Of a stretch of DNA of 64,000 bases, positions 54,561 to 64,000 are shown one piece after another; within the stretch, counting starts at the first letter, position 1; each line of letters begins with the position of its first letter. The stretch is from Crotophaga sulcirostris (Eukaryota; Chordata; Aves; Cuculiformes; Crotophagidae): positions 56,691-120,690 of the forward strand of contig VYZB01000076.1 in assembly GCA_013397455.1 (NCBI GenBank), read 5' to 3'. Made by a program: the position numbers and the translations under genes. The notes beneath the pieces are model-generated. The model was not told where the DNA came from. It saw nothing but the letters and a program-made list of their open reading frames with translations, and ran no database searches.

Positions 54561-55399
54561 ATATTTGCATCCAAGATAGAAATCACAGATAAAAGATACA
54601 ACAGTGGAATTAAAAAGAATTCTATATGCTCCCACAGTATACAATGGTTGCTACAGCACATGGAGAATATCACATGCAAACTGATGTTCAAAATTTCTAG
54701 AAGCTGATTAGGCTCAGGGACACCTAGGCGAGATAGCAGTCCAAATGAAATGTGCATAAATTGGGGGCTTAAAGCATATTGCTTTCTGTTAGCTCAACTA
54801 CATTCTTCCAGAAAAAAAAACACTGACTTTTTTCCAGAAATCTAGTAATATACTGAAATAACAGCATTTTCCATCTTGCAAGGAGTGCATATTAGCCAAA
54901 CCCTGATTAAAATTCATAGAAAGCAACACAAAGAATACACAAGGAGCCTGACTATCAGGTTATTATTCAACCACTATATAATGTTTGCATTATCCCCTCC
55001 GCTAGCTAAACAAAGATATAAACATACATGTGCACAATTAAATCTACTATTTAAATCTCTTTGTTTCATTTGGTGTGTAAGTACTTTTCACTGAAACTGG
55101 AGTTCTGTTCATAACCTAAGGTTTCCGTTCAACATTTAAATGTTCCTTGCTAGAAGGTAAGTAGCAAAAGCAATTGTTAAGAAACTTTTTTTCTCATTCA
55201 GAAAGTAAAATATATAGCAAACAATGATTATGATGAATCATTAGTATGTCAACTGGTTCCTCCTGAATGAAAAAGTAAGACTAGGCTTCGATATAAGATT
55301 TCAGAAATCATTTAAGAAAAGCCATTGCTACATGTATTATTAATATTTATATTAAAAACATTCCAAAGTTAGTCTACACAGTTTAATGTAAGTGTCTAT
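54561..55399. other. Unique non-coding sequence between two enhancer-like blocks
   Basis: AT-rich sequence without recognisable elements; frames up to 72 codons without domains. Confidence 0.6.
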
Positions 55400-55780
55400 G
55401 ATTACAGGAGACAGCATTCACCCAACAATGTCACAAAGGTCAGTGGAAAAAAAAATAACATGATATGCTTTTTGAAAGCTCCCAACATCTGAATACTGTG
55501 TCCAGGGTGTAAGAGGAGCCCATGGGGGTGCACTTGGAGAACAAAAGCAACCCTTCTGCTAATTGACTGAAAAATTAGCCAGGTCCCCCTGTGGGAAGCA
55601 CACAAGACAGCAGCAGATGGAGACAGCTCGGACACCGTGGCAAAAAAAGCTCCTCAAAACCTGCTGCGAATCTGCCTGCAATTACGGGTCACAACACTTT
55701 TCTTGTTTAACAGAACACAAGCAAGACAAACAGAGGACGTGAAAGCTGGAAAGGTCATAAACTGACTGTATATCTATTAT
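55400..55780. promoter_or_regulatory. Candidate conserved enhancer-like block
   Basis: A second GC-richer block of high complexity. Visible candidate sites are AAGGTCA (55436-55442, nuclear-receptor half-site with the A extension used by ERR/NR5A), TGTGGGAA (55590-55597, exact RBPJ/CSL core, the Notch effector) and CAGATG E-box (55614-55619), the last two within 30 bp. An RBPJ site next to a bHLH E-box is a known arrangement in Notch-responsive enhancers, but each site alone is short enough to be chance. The 77-codon minus frame (55402-55635) shows no domain. Confidence 0.28.
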
Positions 55781-57989
55781 TTTAGATGAAAAACTGAAGT
55801 TCCCTAAAGTGTTTTAAGTTATGTGCTATTTAATGAGGTAAGCTAAATAGCTCCTTGTCAGTGGTGCGGTAAAAGGCTGTGTTGTGAGTAATCTAAAATA
55901 ATTCTTTTATTTTCTGACTTACTCTCTCTCTTGTTGTTTTGTGTTTTTATAGCAAAACTTATACCATCCCGAGAATTATGGTTTGTATATTGGTGATTCT
56001 GGGTAAATAGGTAGAGAGATGATTGAAAGATAGACCACCAATCCAACATTAAAAAGGGTCTTTTGTCACTTTGTGGGAAACAGATGTACAAATGTTTACT
56101 TTTGATACCTGAGGCCTTTACCACTGTCATTTCAATCTTACCTTTATCACAGTTTCCTTTAATTCTAAAATTCTCTAATTACCATTTTTGTGGTTCAACT
56201 CTAGAAAAAAAAATCACAAATATAAAAATGAAGAGTCTATTTTATCATTCTCACTTACAAAACTGATGAAATTATTATTTTGGTCTGAAATATCAAAACA
56301 TTCATTTTTACTAGAAATACAGAGCATGCTTTCTGAAGCAATTGAAATGGGTTATCTTTATTTATATGGTTTCATTCAAAGGTATTTTCTTGATGCATCC
56401 TAAAGATTAAGACTTCTACCTGTTTCTCTTTTATAAAGACTATCATCGTTATGCTCCAAAAAGACAAAATTATGGATGTGAGAGGATTGTAGAGGATTAA
56501 CCATTCACAAAATCTAAACAGGAAGACATTCATAGTCAATCATTATGAATAATCGATGCAAAATAAATACAATAATGAAGATGATAATGAATAAGCCAGT
56601 GTAAACATCAGGTTTAAAGTGCATAAGTGAAATACTTCATTTTATTTCACATTGTTTTCCTTCAGTTCCCTTATGTTGTTACCCAAACTAGTATGCGGTT
56701 TCATTATCAAACTCTATTTTTTTGAATACCATCTTCTTCCACAACAGACTTGGGATAATACGCAGGCCCTGTTAAAATCAATTGATATAGTCCATACAAG
56801 TGAATTCTTATGTCTCTGGAGAGCTTCATTCCAGGTATTATTGCTTCATCCATGTATAGGCTCTCACTCCTTTACATCAGCCTCTAGGATCAAAGTCTGA
56901 GGACCTGATGCTGTAGCTGCACAATGGTGGTTCCACTTTACTCAGAAGTCATTCCTACTGGTTACTTACATGGATAAAAAGAGGAACACACACAAAAATG
57001 TAAGGGTAGAACTTCACAGGTCTTAGAAAAGGAGCTTTTAACTGCGAGTAGTTTCCCTTCCTGGTTTTACAGATGGGTTAAATCTCTAGGACATTGTAAC
57101 ATGTATCGCTTTATCTTTGAAAAGCACATAATAACTGCTATTTTCCATTTCCCAGGCTTTTTGGATCACCTCTTCAAAAGTGCAGTACACTTATTTACAC
57201 TTCTTGCTTGAGCTTTTCATTTTCCATTGCTGAAATCAATGGTTTCATTCCAGGGAACCCAAGCATATGGCAAGCATGGAGCAGTGGAATCATTCTGACC
57301 AAACCAGATTTTGCTCAGAACCACAGTTATTCACTTGCTTGTACCAAAATAGGGTTTTTTCTGTTTTCAGCATATCTCATGTGCAGGTGAGGGGTTTTAT
57401 ACTTATTAAGTAGCAAAAATTTTTAACCAATTCACTACAGATCCTGAAAAGTGGGAAAGTATATGCCTTCTGGTCTATGCTCTCTACTTAGATGTACTGC
57501 AGATGCTGAATAGAATTTTTTTTCCCACAAATTTTGAAAAAAATAACAATACTTATGAAAAAATACACTGACGATGCTAGGAAATTATGGTTTTTATTAT
57601 GGTCGAAAATAAGAACAGTTTGTAAGATAGAAGGTTACCCTACTAAGAGAGGTATCTCCAGTTCTCACTTCCTGTAATGGAAAGATTTTTTGTTTTATAC
57701 TCTGCCGAAAACTTCATAGGTATTTTTCTAAATATCTTTAGGGTAAAAATGTAGGGTAAATATAGCCGGTCTTTGTGAGATGAGAGACATTGCAACTTTC
57801 CTATTTTCAGCCCCTTTTGGGCACCAGGAACTATAGCATGTCCTGGAAGAAAACAGGAACCCATATCACTACTTCCCATGTCGAAGAAAAGATTTTTACT
57901 ATGAAAGTGGCTCAAGGTACTCTTGTTCCTACTACATACCAAACCAAAGTGGCTTTTAAACTCTTGGAATTAAAGCATTAATTTAGGAC
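55781..57989. other. Unique non-coding sequence
   Basis: No gene or repeat recognised. Frames reach 99 codons (- 57643-57942), unrecognised. A short MIR-like hint (TTTTACAGATGGGTTAA near 57066-57082) is too little to call. Confidence 0.6.
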
Positions 57990-58145
57990 TGACTCTGTGT
58001 GTATTTCCTAGCTCTGATTCAGACTTCTAGTGACAAATAACTCAGCTGTTTATTGCAGTCAAGTTCGCAATCTATAAAATGGGGACAAGACATATATCTG
58101 GTTATGAGTTTTACAGGAATAAAAATAAGCAGCACTTTGTGCCAT
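57990..58145 (+). mobile_element. MIR-like SINE relic
   Basis: CTATAAAATGGGGACAAGAC (58071-58090), then TTACAGGAATAAAAATAAGC and AGCACTTTG follow the layout of the MIR core and tail (TGTAAAATGGGGATAAT, then a GGATTAAAT-like word and a GCACTTTG-like end). The 5' tRNA-like part cannot be read. Strongly diverged. Confidence 0.45.
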
Positions 58146-58568
58146 GTTGAATTGCTATATCTATTATGATCAACAGAAGAAAATGCTGCGAGTGATTCTT
58201 GGTCCTTTTACCCATGAAATACATAACATAATGTACAATACAAGTATTGGTAACTTTAGTCATGACTCACAAAGTGACACTATATACTGTGCAGGTGTTG
58301 AGGAGTAAGATTGTATCTTAGCCGTTGACTGAGAGCTGTCAAATGGCACTGGATATGAAAGACAGGAAAGATGCAAATACACAATTATGCATTTCTAAGT
58401 CACATGCTACTCATGGAAATCTCAGATTATAAATCCATAGTACTTCAGACTTTGAGTTCTGTTGTTTGTTAGTTTGTGGTTTATTTTTTTTTCCCCCCAG
58501 AAAGCTTGCTCTGCACATATAATAAGATAATATTCACCTATGCGTAAGGATTAAATGGTGATTTTACT
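58146..58568. other. Short unique spacer before the LTR
   Basis: Contains a T8C6AG tract (58483-58500) that resembles a splice acceptor and a GTAAGG 42 nt further on. No supporting gene context, so no exon is called. Confidence 0.5.
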
Positions 58569-59330
58569 TGTGCCTCGGTTTAGCACTGCCCCCTGTCCAA
58601 GTCAGTAACTAAACTGGGCAGCTTTTAGAAGAAAGGGAAATGAGACAGACTTGCGAGCTGGAAACTAAAACTAAAACTGCTTTAATGAAATAATAATAAT
58701 GAAAAGGAGGATTATAATAATATTAATAAGAAAATTAAACATATACAGGTATACAAAACTAATTCAAGCTTCTCTGATAAAATGACTTTATGCCACCACT
58801 GACGCTCCAGGGCAAGTCCTAGACTGGATTTTGCGGCATGCGGGAGCTGGACTCAGAAACCGGATGGAGGAACTGGAGTCAGGACTACGCGGACAGGTTC
58901 AGGGGCAGACAGACAGACAAAGTCCTGCCTGAACGCCGACTGTCGAGGCAGAGGGGCTGACCCTCGCGATCCCTAAGCTTTATACTGAGTGTATGGCACT
59001 GAATACTTCGTTGTTTAGGTTTGAGTCACCAGTCCTGACTGCTTCTCCCTGCAGGTGCTACCGACTTCACCCCCAACTCTAAGATGGTCTTGATTTACAT
59101 AGGAATCGGTGTAAGAAATGGACTCTTTACATACCAATGCCCCATTACCTTGGTGGTAACTATGAGGCTTGTCACTTCTAGAAGCAGCCAATCTCTTAAA
59201 AACTGTGTTGGTAAGCTTCAGGAGCTGAAGTTTTGAAAGAGGCTTAGCTCAAAAGTCAGAGAATATGTTCATCTTTAATCCAGACCAGAACAATTTGTAG
59301 TATTGGTAGGTAGCAAGACTTAATACAGAA
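58569..59330 (-). mobile_element. Solo LTR of an avian endogenous retrovirus (ERVL-like), younger copy
   Basis: On the minus strand this matches a second LTR type widespread in bird genomes. The promoter-side (U3) half lies at about 59000-59330; an intact TATAAA is at 58984-58979 (minus). After it come a GC- and CpG-rich leader (58800-58975) and an ATTAAA at 58686-58681, about 300 bp downstream of the TATA, as expected for the poly-A signal. The plus-strand left edge begins TGTGCCTCGG at 58569. The right edge is unsure (anywhere from 59220 to 59333). TTACT occurs at 58564-58568 and 59334-59338, a possible 5-bp target duplication, but the inner right end does not show the expected terminal dinucleotide. 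No retroviral genes flank it. Retained CpGs and TATA argue for a younger age than the 9.7-kb LTR. The family name was not checked. Confidence 0.72.
58979..58984 (-). promoter_or_regulatory. LTR TATA box
   Basis: TATAAA on the minus strand within CAGTATAAAGC, at the position where this LTR type carries its core promoter. Predicted transcription would run leftward, starting about 25 to 30 bp away (near 58950). Whether it is active today cannot be seen. Confidence 0.55.
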
Positions 59331-59939
59331 GTTTTACTGATTTCTGATGTAACTATATTGTATGGTGTTTCCCTATTATGTGTCTAATCTAAGCTGGTGA
59401 TAATCTAGTTTATACACCAAAATTCAACTTCTTTTCTTTACCTTAAAGTGTTATCAGTGTGCTAATTCAGGGACACTGAACCTGTCAGTGACATCGCTGA
59501 TAAATACCAACCCACCGCTCTTATGCAAAAGACAAAAGAGGAGCAATTGCTGAATCCACAACAAAAGTAAACTCTCTACCTGCAAGTAAAATTTCTGAAT
59601 ACAGTGCCATGGGTCTTCAAATAAGAGCTCTGGGGTAAAGAAAAGTGAAGCGGGGAAGAAAAAGAAAAAGAAAAAAAAAAGAAAAAACGTTATTTCTGCT
59701 CTTCTTTTGTGAATGGGATGTGGCATTCCTATTTACAGAGCATGTGATGAGGTAGTGAAATGAATATGGAATCACTCTTCAGTGCACTAACTGCAGACTT
59801 TTCTTCCTAAATAAGAACATTTCCTTTTAGTTTTTCCATCTATAAAGGACGTGTACTGGCTAAGTGGAATCAGTGAAACAAGTTGTAAATGAGAAAAAGC
59901 ATGAAAGAGAAGTAATGATCAGTGTACAAAAAGCCAAGC
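59331..59939. other. Unique non-coding sequence with a purine tract
   Basis: Nothing coding is recognised. A pure purine run of 36 nt lies at 59652-59687 (G4 then A-rich with single G). The minus-strand 90-codon frame here owes its poly-Phe stretch to that run and is not a gene. Confidence 0.65.
59652..59687 (+). repeat. 36-nt pure purine (A-rich) tract
   Basis: An uninterrupted GGGGAAG(A)nG run bounded by C on each side. Low-complexity sequence. Confidence 0.85.
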
Positions 59940-60480
59940 AAACCAAAAAGAGTTAGTGCAGTGAAAGCCTGCACTGCCATGAAGGGCAGTGACTGCTGGT
60001 GTTGCGTTGCATTATACAGCCATTGCTGTATTACGTCACGAAAAATCAGCAGTACTCGGTGGTGAAATCATCAGTACATCAAACCATCCTATGCAGTTGC
60101 TGTGATTCTGTTATTTTCATGCTGTTCTGCACAAATACAACTGTCCAAGTTTTACCATCCAAGCTCTATGGTATAAGAAATAGCTTGCCATGCTCTCAGT
60201 GCAGTCACTCTTGTTTTACACAGTGAATGTAGCTTGTGTTCTTATGTTATGCCACACTATTCAACTAGCAGTTTGCTACCAGTTAGGGTACACTGTGCTT
60301 CACAATTGCTTTTACAGACCCCACTTTGTTATATGGTATGTAATGCAAAGTCTGCTGCACTTTGCTGTGGAAGATATTTGGACTGTTGCACCATGTCGTT
60401 CTGCCCCTTTGTTGTGAAGTCTGTGCTTGCTGGGCTGTACAGGTAATGGGACACAACAGTTATACTATTTGCTGTACATT
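59940..60480. other. Unidentified CpG-bearing block rich in CAGTG/CACTG words
   Basis: This stretch stands out from the AT-rich surroundings by CpGs and by repeated GCAGTG, CACTG, TGCTGT and TGTGCTT words. A small hairpin (AGTGCAG / CTGCACT, 59955-59975) and a CRE/bZIP-like TTACGTCA (60031-60038) lie at its left end. Three overlapping plus-strand frames (60-75 codons, Cys-rich) cross it; overlap in different frames argues against all being real. It could be an old transposon I do not recognise, a regulatory element or an RNA exon. No function can be assigned. Confidence 0.3.
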
Positions 60481-60903
60481 ACATGTACATACATGCAATG
60501 TAAATCATCCCTGAAGAACAAGGATGTGAAATAGTATGAATGAAATAGTACATTTTCTTTTGTCCAGAAGACCTGTCTTAGCCCAAAAATAAGTAGCCCA
60601 AAGTATTGAGAAAAATGCTTTGAGATATATATTGATCTAGACAGTCTGAACTTTAACATCCCTCTGTTTTTCCAGGCTCAAACAAACTTTTTTAAGAACA
60701 ATTTCAAAGCAAGTTCTGAAAACTAGCATTCTGAGATTACAACAGTTCCATTATGACTGCAAAATATTTTACAAATACTGCTTTTTAGGATTCTGACTTG
60801 AAATACCAGCTCTTTTTCAGGACATTTTATTCTGATACTTTTATTCTCTTAAAATATAAAAAGTTTTATGCCTTCTCTAAATCCCTTTGCTACATTAGTT
60901 TAG

Positions 60904-60951
60904 TCTTACCTCTTTCCAGTCCTACCTCTTTCCAATCTTACCTCTTTCCAA
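60904..60951 (+). repeat. 16-bp tandem repeat, three copies
   Basis: The unit TCTTACCTCTTTCCAA occurs three times head to tail (60904-60919, 60920-60935, 60936-60951) with one substitution each in the first and second copy, and a partial fourth start (CCTTAGC). A small minisatellite seed. Confidence 0.92.
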
Positions 60952-61747
60952 CCTTAGCAAGAACAGAGGAAAGTCAATTAGAATCTTCTGTGCAAGACTA
61001 ATGGTTGATACCAGTGCAGGCAGCAAGAATGAAATCATGCTGAGGGTGGTGTTTATGATGCAGTTTCAACTTTTGCTCAGGGGTTTTGCCTCCTATGTGC
61101 TCACTGAGTGCTTTCAGGCTTATAGTTGAAATAGAAGTGTTCAGTCTTGATAAAAAAACAAGCCTATCATCAAAACAGCAAGAAGCTTATGCATTAACAT
61201 TCTCAAGACTGTTGAGGACTGTTCTTTGAGATGAAAGACATGTCAGAGGTGAAAAATTCCTGTCCATTTCTGAGGATCTATAAAGTCTATGTGAATCAGG
61301 AGAGATGACACTGCTATGCAACCTTCCGGGAAGCATGTCATTGTTCCCTCTTCTCTTACCATTCCTCTTCCCCAGCAGCTTCTTGGCTTCACGATCCTGT
61401 CACCAGGTTCTGAATATGGCATTACAGCATTCAGTAAATAGGCAATCAGTTTGCTATAAGAGCATCACCCAGTACAGACTGATTAGAAGACATAGTCCAG
61501 TTTAGTGGCATACCAAACCCCTAGCGTTAATTATTCACTCTCTACTACTGTGGTGAATGTCTCTCAAGGCTTGTGTGAAATATAAGTTAAATCCATAGCA
61601 CCTCTTGCTTGATACCCTTTCTGAAAGCGTCTTCAAACTTTCTGGACTCCATCTATTAAAATGACCACCTTGAGAATAAATAAAATGTATTTTAACATTT
61701 TTTTCATGAAAGATATTTCTCCAGACTGCCTCTCTTCTCTAATTCTT

Positions 61748-61798
61748 AAAAAAAAAAAAAAACAACCAAAAAACCCCACCCCCCCCCCCAAAAAAAAA
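61748..61798 (+). repeat. A/C homopolymer cluster
   Basis: A15 (61748-61762), then CAACC, A6, CCCCA, C11 (61779-61789) and A9 (61790-61798): 51 nt without any G or T. Length of these runs is prone to sequencing error. Confidence 0.9.
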
Positions 61799-63469
61799 CA
61801 GAAAAAGAACCCAAACACATATTAATTAATAATTGACATGTAAAGACAAGTTATTTGCAATTCGATTGATTTATGATATCAAGGTATGAATATGTCTCCA
61901 GGGAAATGACTCTTTGACTGTGGATTCTTACTGTGGGTCCATAAGGGCAGCACAACAAAGTCATTTTAGGAGCCTTATTTTCATCAATAGTAACACAAGT
62001 TCAGTGCTTAAATGCTCATTTAGATTTGTGCTGCATGCTTATATACAAAGTAAAATAATAATGTTGTGTTCAGAGCTATTAGGGATTTGAATTCTAGCAG
62101 TGCCTAAAGGCTAGGGTCCACATCAAAACCAGAGAGTTATATCCTCCTATTTCAGACACATACACACACTTATTTGGTTTTGAAAAAACACAGCCATACC
62201 ATGAGTCTTCACAATGAAGCTTAGTAACATATTTTGTCCTAGAATACTGTAGGAGCCAGTCACTGGGTCCCAACAAAATTGGCAGTCCAGAGTATTTCTG
62301 TTATAGGAGATGCCGTGAATTAGAGAATAAGTGCTTTATTCTAAATTAACATGAAAGCCAAAGGGGGGTGTGGTGGCAAACAAAACCAAAAAACTGAACA
62401 ACAGAAAACCTCTAACTATGAAAACATCAATGAACCCAAAATTTAAAAATTCATTGCAATGACATCATCACTCATAACTCTTCTCAAAGCTAGGCAACCA
62501 TTTTCAAAGATTTATAAGTCAAAATATTTGTATATAGTCAGTTGTGCTGTAGATTCTAGTAGGGCACACTTTGTTGAACAAGTCTTAGTAACTGCTAGCA
62601 CAAATATGTGAGAAATTGTATGTGGGTATATACACATATGCTTGTCAGTATTTTCGTCTCTAGTCCTACCAAAATCAGGTATTTAGAGGTCTGCCTATTA
62701 CTAATCCACAAAATAATGGAAATATATAGCTAAGACTGCCATCCTTATCTCTCTCCATTGCACTTATTGTAGCACATGTGGCATGTAACATCAATCTCAA
62801 ACTCCTGTAATGTCAAAATACAAGAGTATGATCTAAGCCTGAAGTGAAAGCATTAGCTGATGCTCTTACTTTGGATTATTTTCCTTACTTTAAATCCTGT
62901 GGATTTAGTGCATGCGGTTTGGGGCTTCTTTTTTTTTGGTCATGCTCATGTCCAGAGTATAAATAAACATCAATATTATTGTTGCAATATCAAGCAAATA
63001 AACAAATGCACAAAAGCCAAAGTTATTAGAACAATTTTAATATAATTACACAGCATATTTATGGCAGAGCCTAACATTGCATTTCTGACTGCCTAGTAGT
63101 TTCCCTCACTGGAGTTAGGTTTAATATTGGCCATGTATTAATATGAAGAAGGAAGAAAATTTCATATTTTGATGTCCTGAGCATTCTACTGCCCTGGGAA
63201 TTAATTTATCTGAAAGAAAACTGCGCCATTTGGGAGCACCTTTAAGACTTCAAAATCCAAGTTGTTTCGCCAGGCTACATCACTACATTTTTAAATATAT
63301 CTGTTGTAAAGTTAGCATAAGTTCAACCTTTCTTTCAGAATCAGACCTGCCATTCATAAGAATTGACCAGACTCTGGTGCACATTGGAGGCAGAAAACCC
63401 AAACCCATTCATAGTCTTAACACGTGTCTTAGCTCAACAACTTAGGCTGTGATGACAAAGTAGAAGCAA

Positions 63470-63521
63470 TTCCAAGAATATCATGTTTGTCACAGTTCCA
63501 AGAATATAATGCTTGACATAT
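63470..63521 (+). repeat. 26-bp diverged tandem duplication
   Basis: TTCCAAGAATATCATGTTTG (63470-63489, continuing to 63495) is followed directly by TTCCAAGAATATAATGCTTG (63496-63515, continuing to 63521). The two 26-bp units differ at a few sites, so the duplication is not very recent. Confidence 0.8.
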
Positions 63522-63945
63522 GACCAGTCCACTGCAACAGAAAACATTTCTGAAAATTTAGCGACCATTACTGAAAGAGTTATGTATGACCTTTTAAGGA
63601 ACCACTAGCATATTTCCTATGATCAAACATAGGTTTTCATAAGCATAGTATGATTAATATGTGATCAAGCTACCAGCAAGTCAGAAATGTGGATGAAATG
63701 TTTTAATTTAAAGGGAAAAAAAATCAGCAAAATTTCATATTCCGTATAGTATTCTGACCTACTGATCTATCAAGAAGCACAGAAATAGAGGAAAAGAGGA
63801 TGTATATGGAGCCACTACAAATAGATCTACTGTTTCTGTCACTAATGGGACTTGATAGTTTCCCCAGGAACAGAAGAAGAGGCAGTGGGCACAAACAGAA
63901 ACACAGTAGATTATGTCTGAACTTATGAAAAAGTTCTGATTGTTG

Positions 63946-64000
63946 TGAGGGTGATCATGCTCTAGCATGGGTTGCCCAGAGAGGTTGTACAGTCTCCATC
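63946..64000 (+). mobile_element. CR1 LINE, partial at window edge
   Basis: The last 55 bp match the CR1 ORF2 end in plus orientation: GTGAGGGTGATCATGCTCTA, then GGTTGCCCAGAGAGGTTGT and AGTCTCCATC, the DNA that encodes the C-terminal block in CR1. It must continue to the right of the window. It is the only CR1 here in plus orientation and its left edge marks the 5' truncation point. Confidence 0.85.

Larger units (their letters stand above)
60481..63945. other. Unique non-coding sequence with small tandem repeats
   Basis: No gene recognised; frames up to 71 codons. Contains a 16-bp x 3 tandem repeat (60904-60951), an A15...C11A9 homopolymer cluster (61748-61798) and a diverged 26-bp duplication (63470-63521), each listed separately. 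Confidence 0.65.

Noticed and set aside
58501..58542. Possible 42-nt micro-exon between a T8C6AG tract and GTAAGG
   Set aside because: Acceptor- and donor-like words at this spacing arise by chance often in AT-rich DNA. No neighbouring exon, frame or gene context supports it.
59454..59726. Minus-strand frame with a poly-Phe membrane-like run
   Set aside because: The run comes from the purine tract at 59652-59687.
1..64000. CRISPR arrays, operons, bacterial promoters or riboswitches
   Set aside because: The sequence is vertebrate. No regularly spaced direct repeats or gene clusters were found.

Overview
The window reads as a piece of a bird nuclear genome. The main evidence is repeat content: several 5'-truncated CR1 LINE copies, two of them ending in the 8-bp tandem tail typical of avian CR1, and two solo LTRs of types I recognise as avian endogenous retrovirus (ERVL-like) LTRs. 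Faint MIR-like SINE relics fit an amniote genome. The DNA is AT-rich and CpG-poor by eye, with low repeat density. I cannot name the species; the mix of CR1 and LTR types suggests Neoaves, but that is inference.

I found no protein-coding exon of a host gene that I can recognise, and no tRNA, rRNA or snRNA. The open frames are short (60 to about 160 codons). The longest lies inside an LTR. The rest match what chance gives in 64 kb of AT-rich vertebrate DNA. The window is therefore most likely part of a large intron or a gene desert.

Layout: 1-4.6 kb unique sequence; 4.64-5.23 kb a CR1 copy (minus) with the frameshifted end of ORF2; 5.2-9.7 kb unique sequence; 9.69-10.25 kb a solo LTR (minus) whose TATA box has decayed; 10.2-15.3 kb unique; 15.28-15.69 kb a very old CR1/L3-like relic; 20.43-20.57 kb a MIR-like relic; 23.3-23.75 kb a pyrimidine-rich tract joined to a CR1 3' fragment (23.76-24.0 kb); 24-33.6 kb unique; 34.8-35.3 kb (minus) a decayed reading frame that looks like a hAT-type transposase; 40.69-40.79 kb a 100-bp CR1 tail of the same subfamily as the 23.8-kb copy; 44.94-45.34 kb a 128-codon frame whose stop lies in a perfect 21-bp inverted repeat; 50.36-50.50 kb and 57.99-58.15 kb further MIR-like relics; 53.7-54.6 and 55.4-55.8 kb enhancer-like blocks with unusual CpGs; 58.57 to about 59.33 kb a younger-looking, CpG-bearing solo LTR (minus) with an intact TATA box; 59.94-60.48 kb an unexplained CpG-bearing block; from 63.95 kb another CR1 (plus) running off the right edge.

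I see no operon-like or multi-gene system and no evidence for a new biological system. The items most worth checking are the hAT-like relic, the 45.3-kb inverted repeat and the two candidate regulatory blocks near 54 and 55.5 kb.
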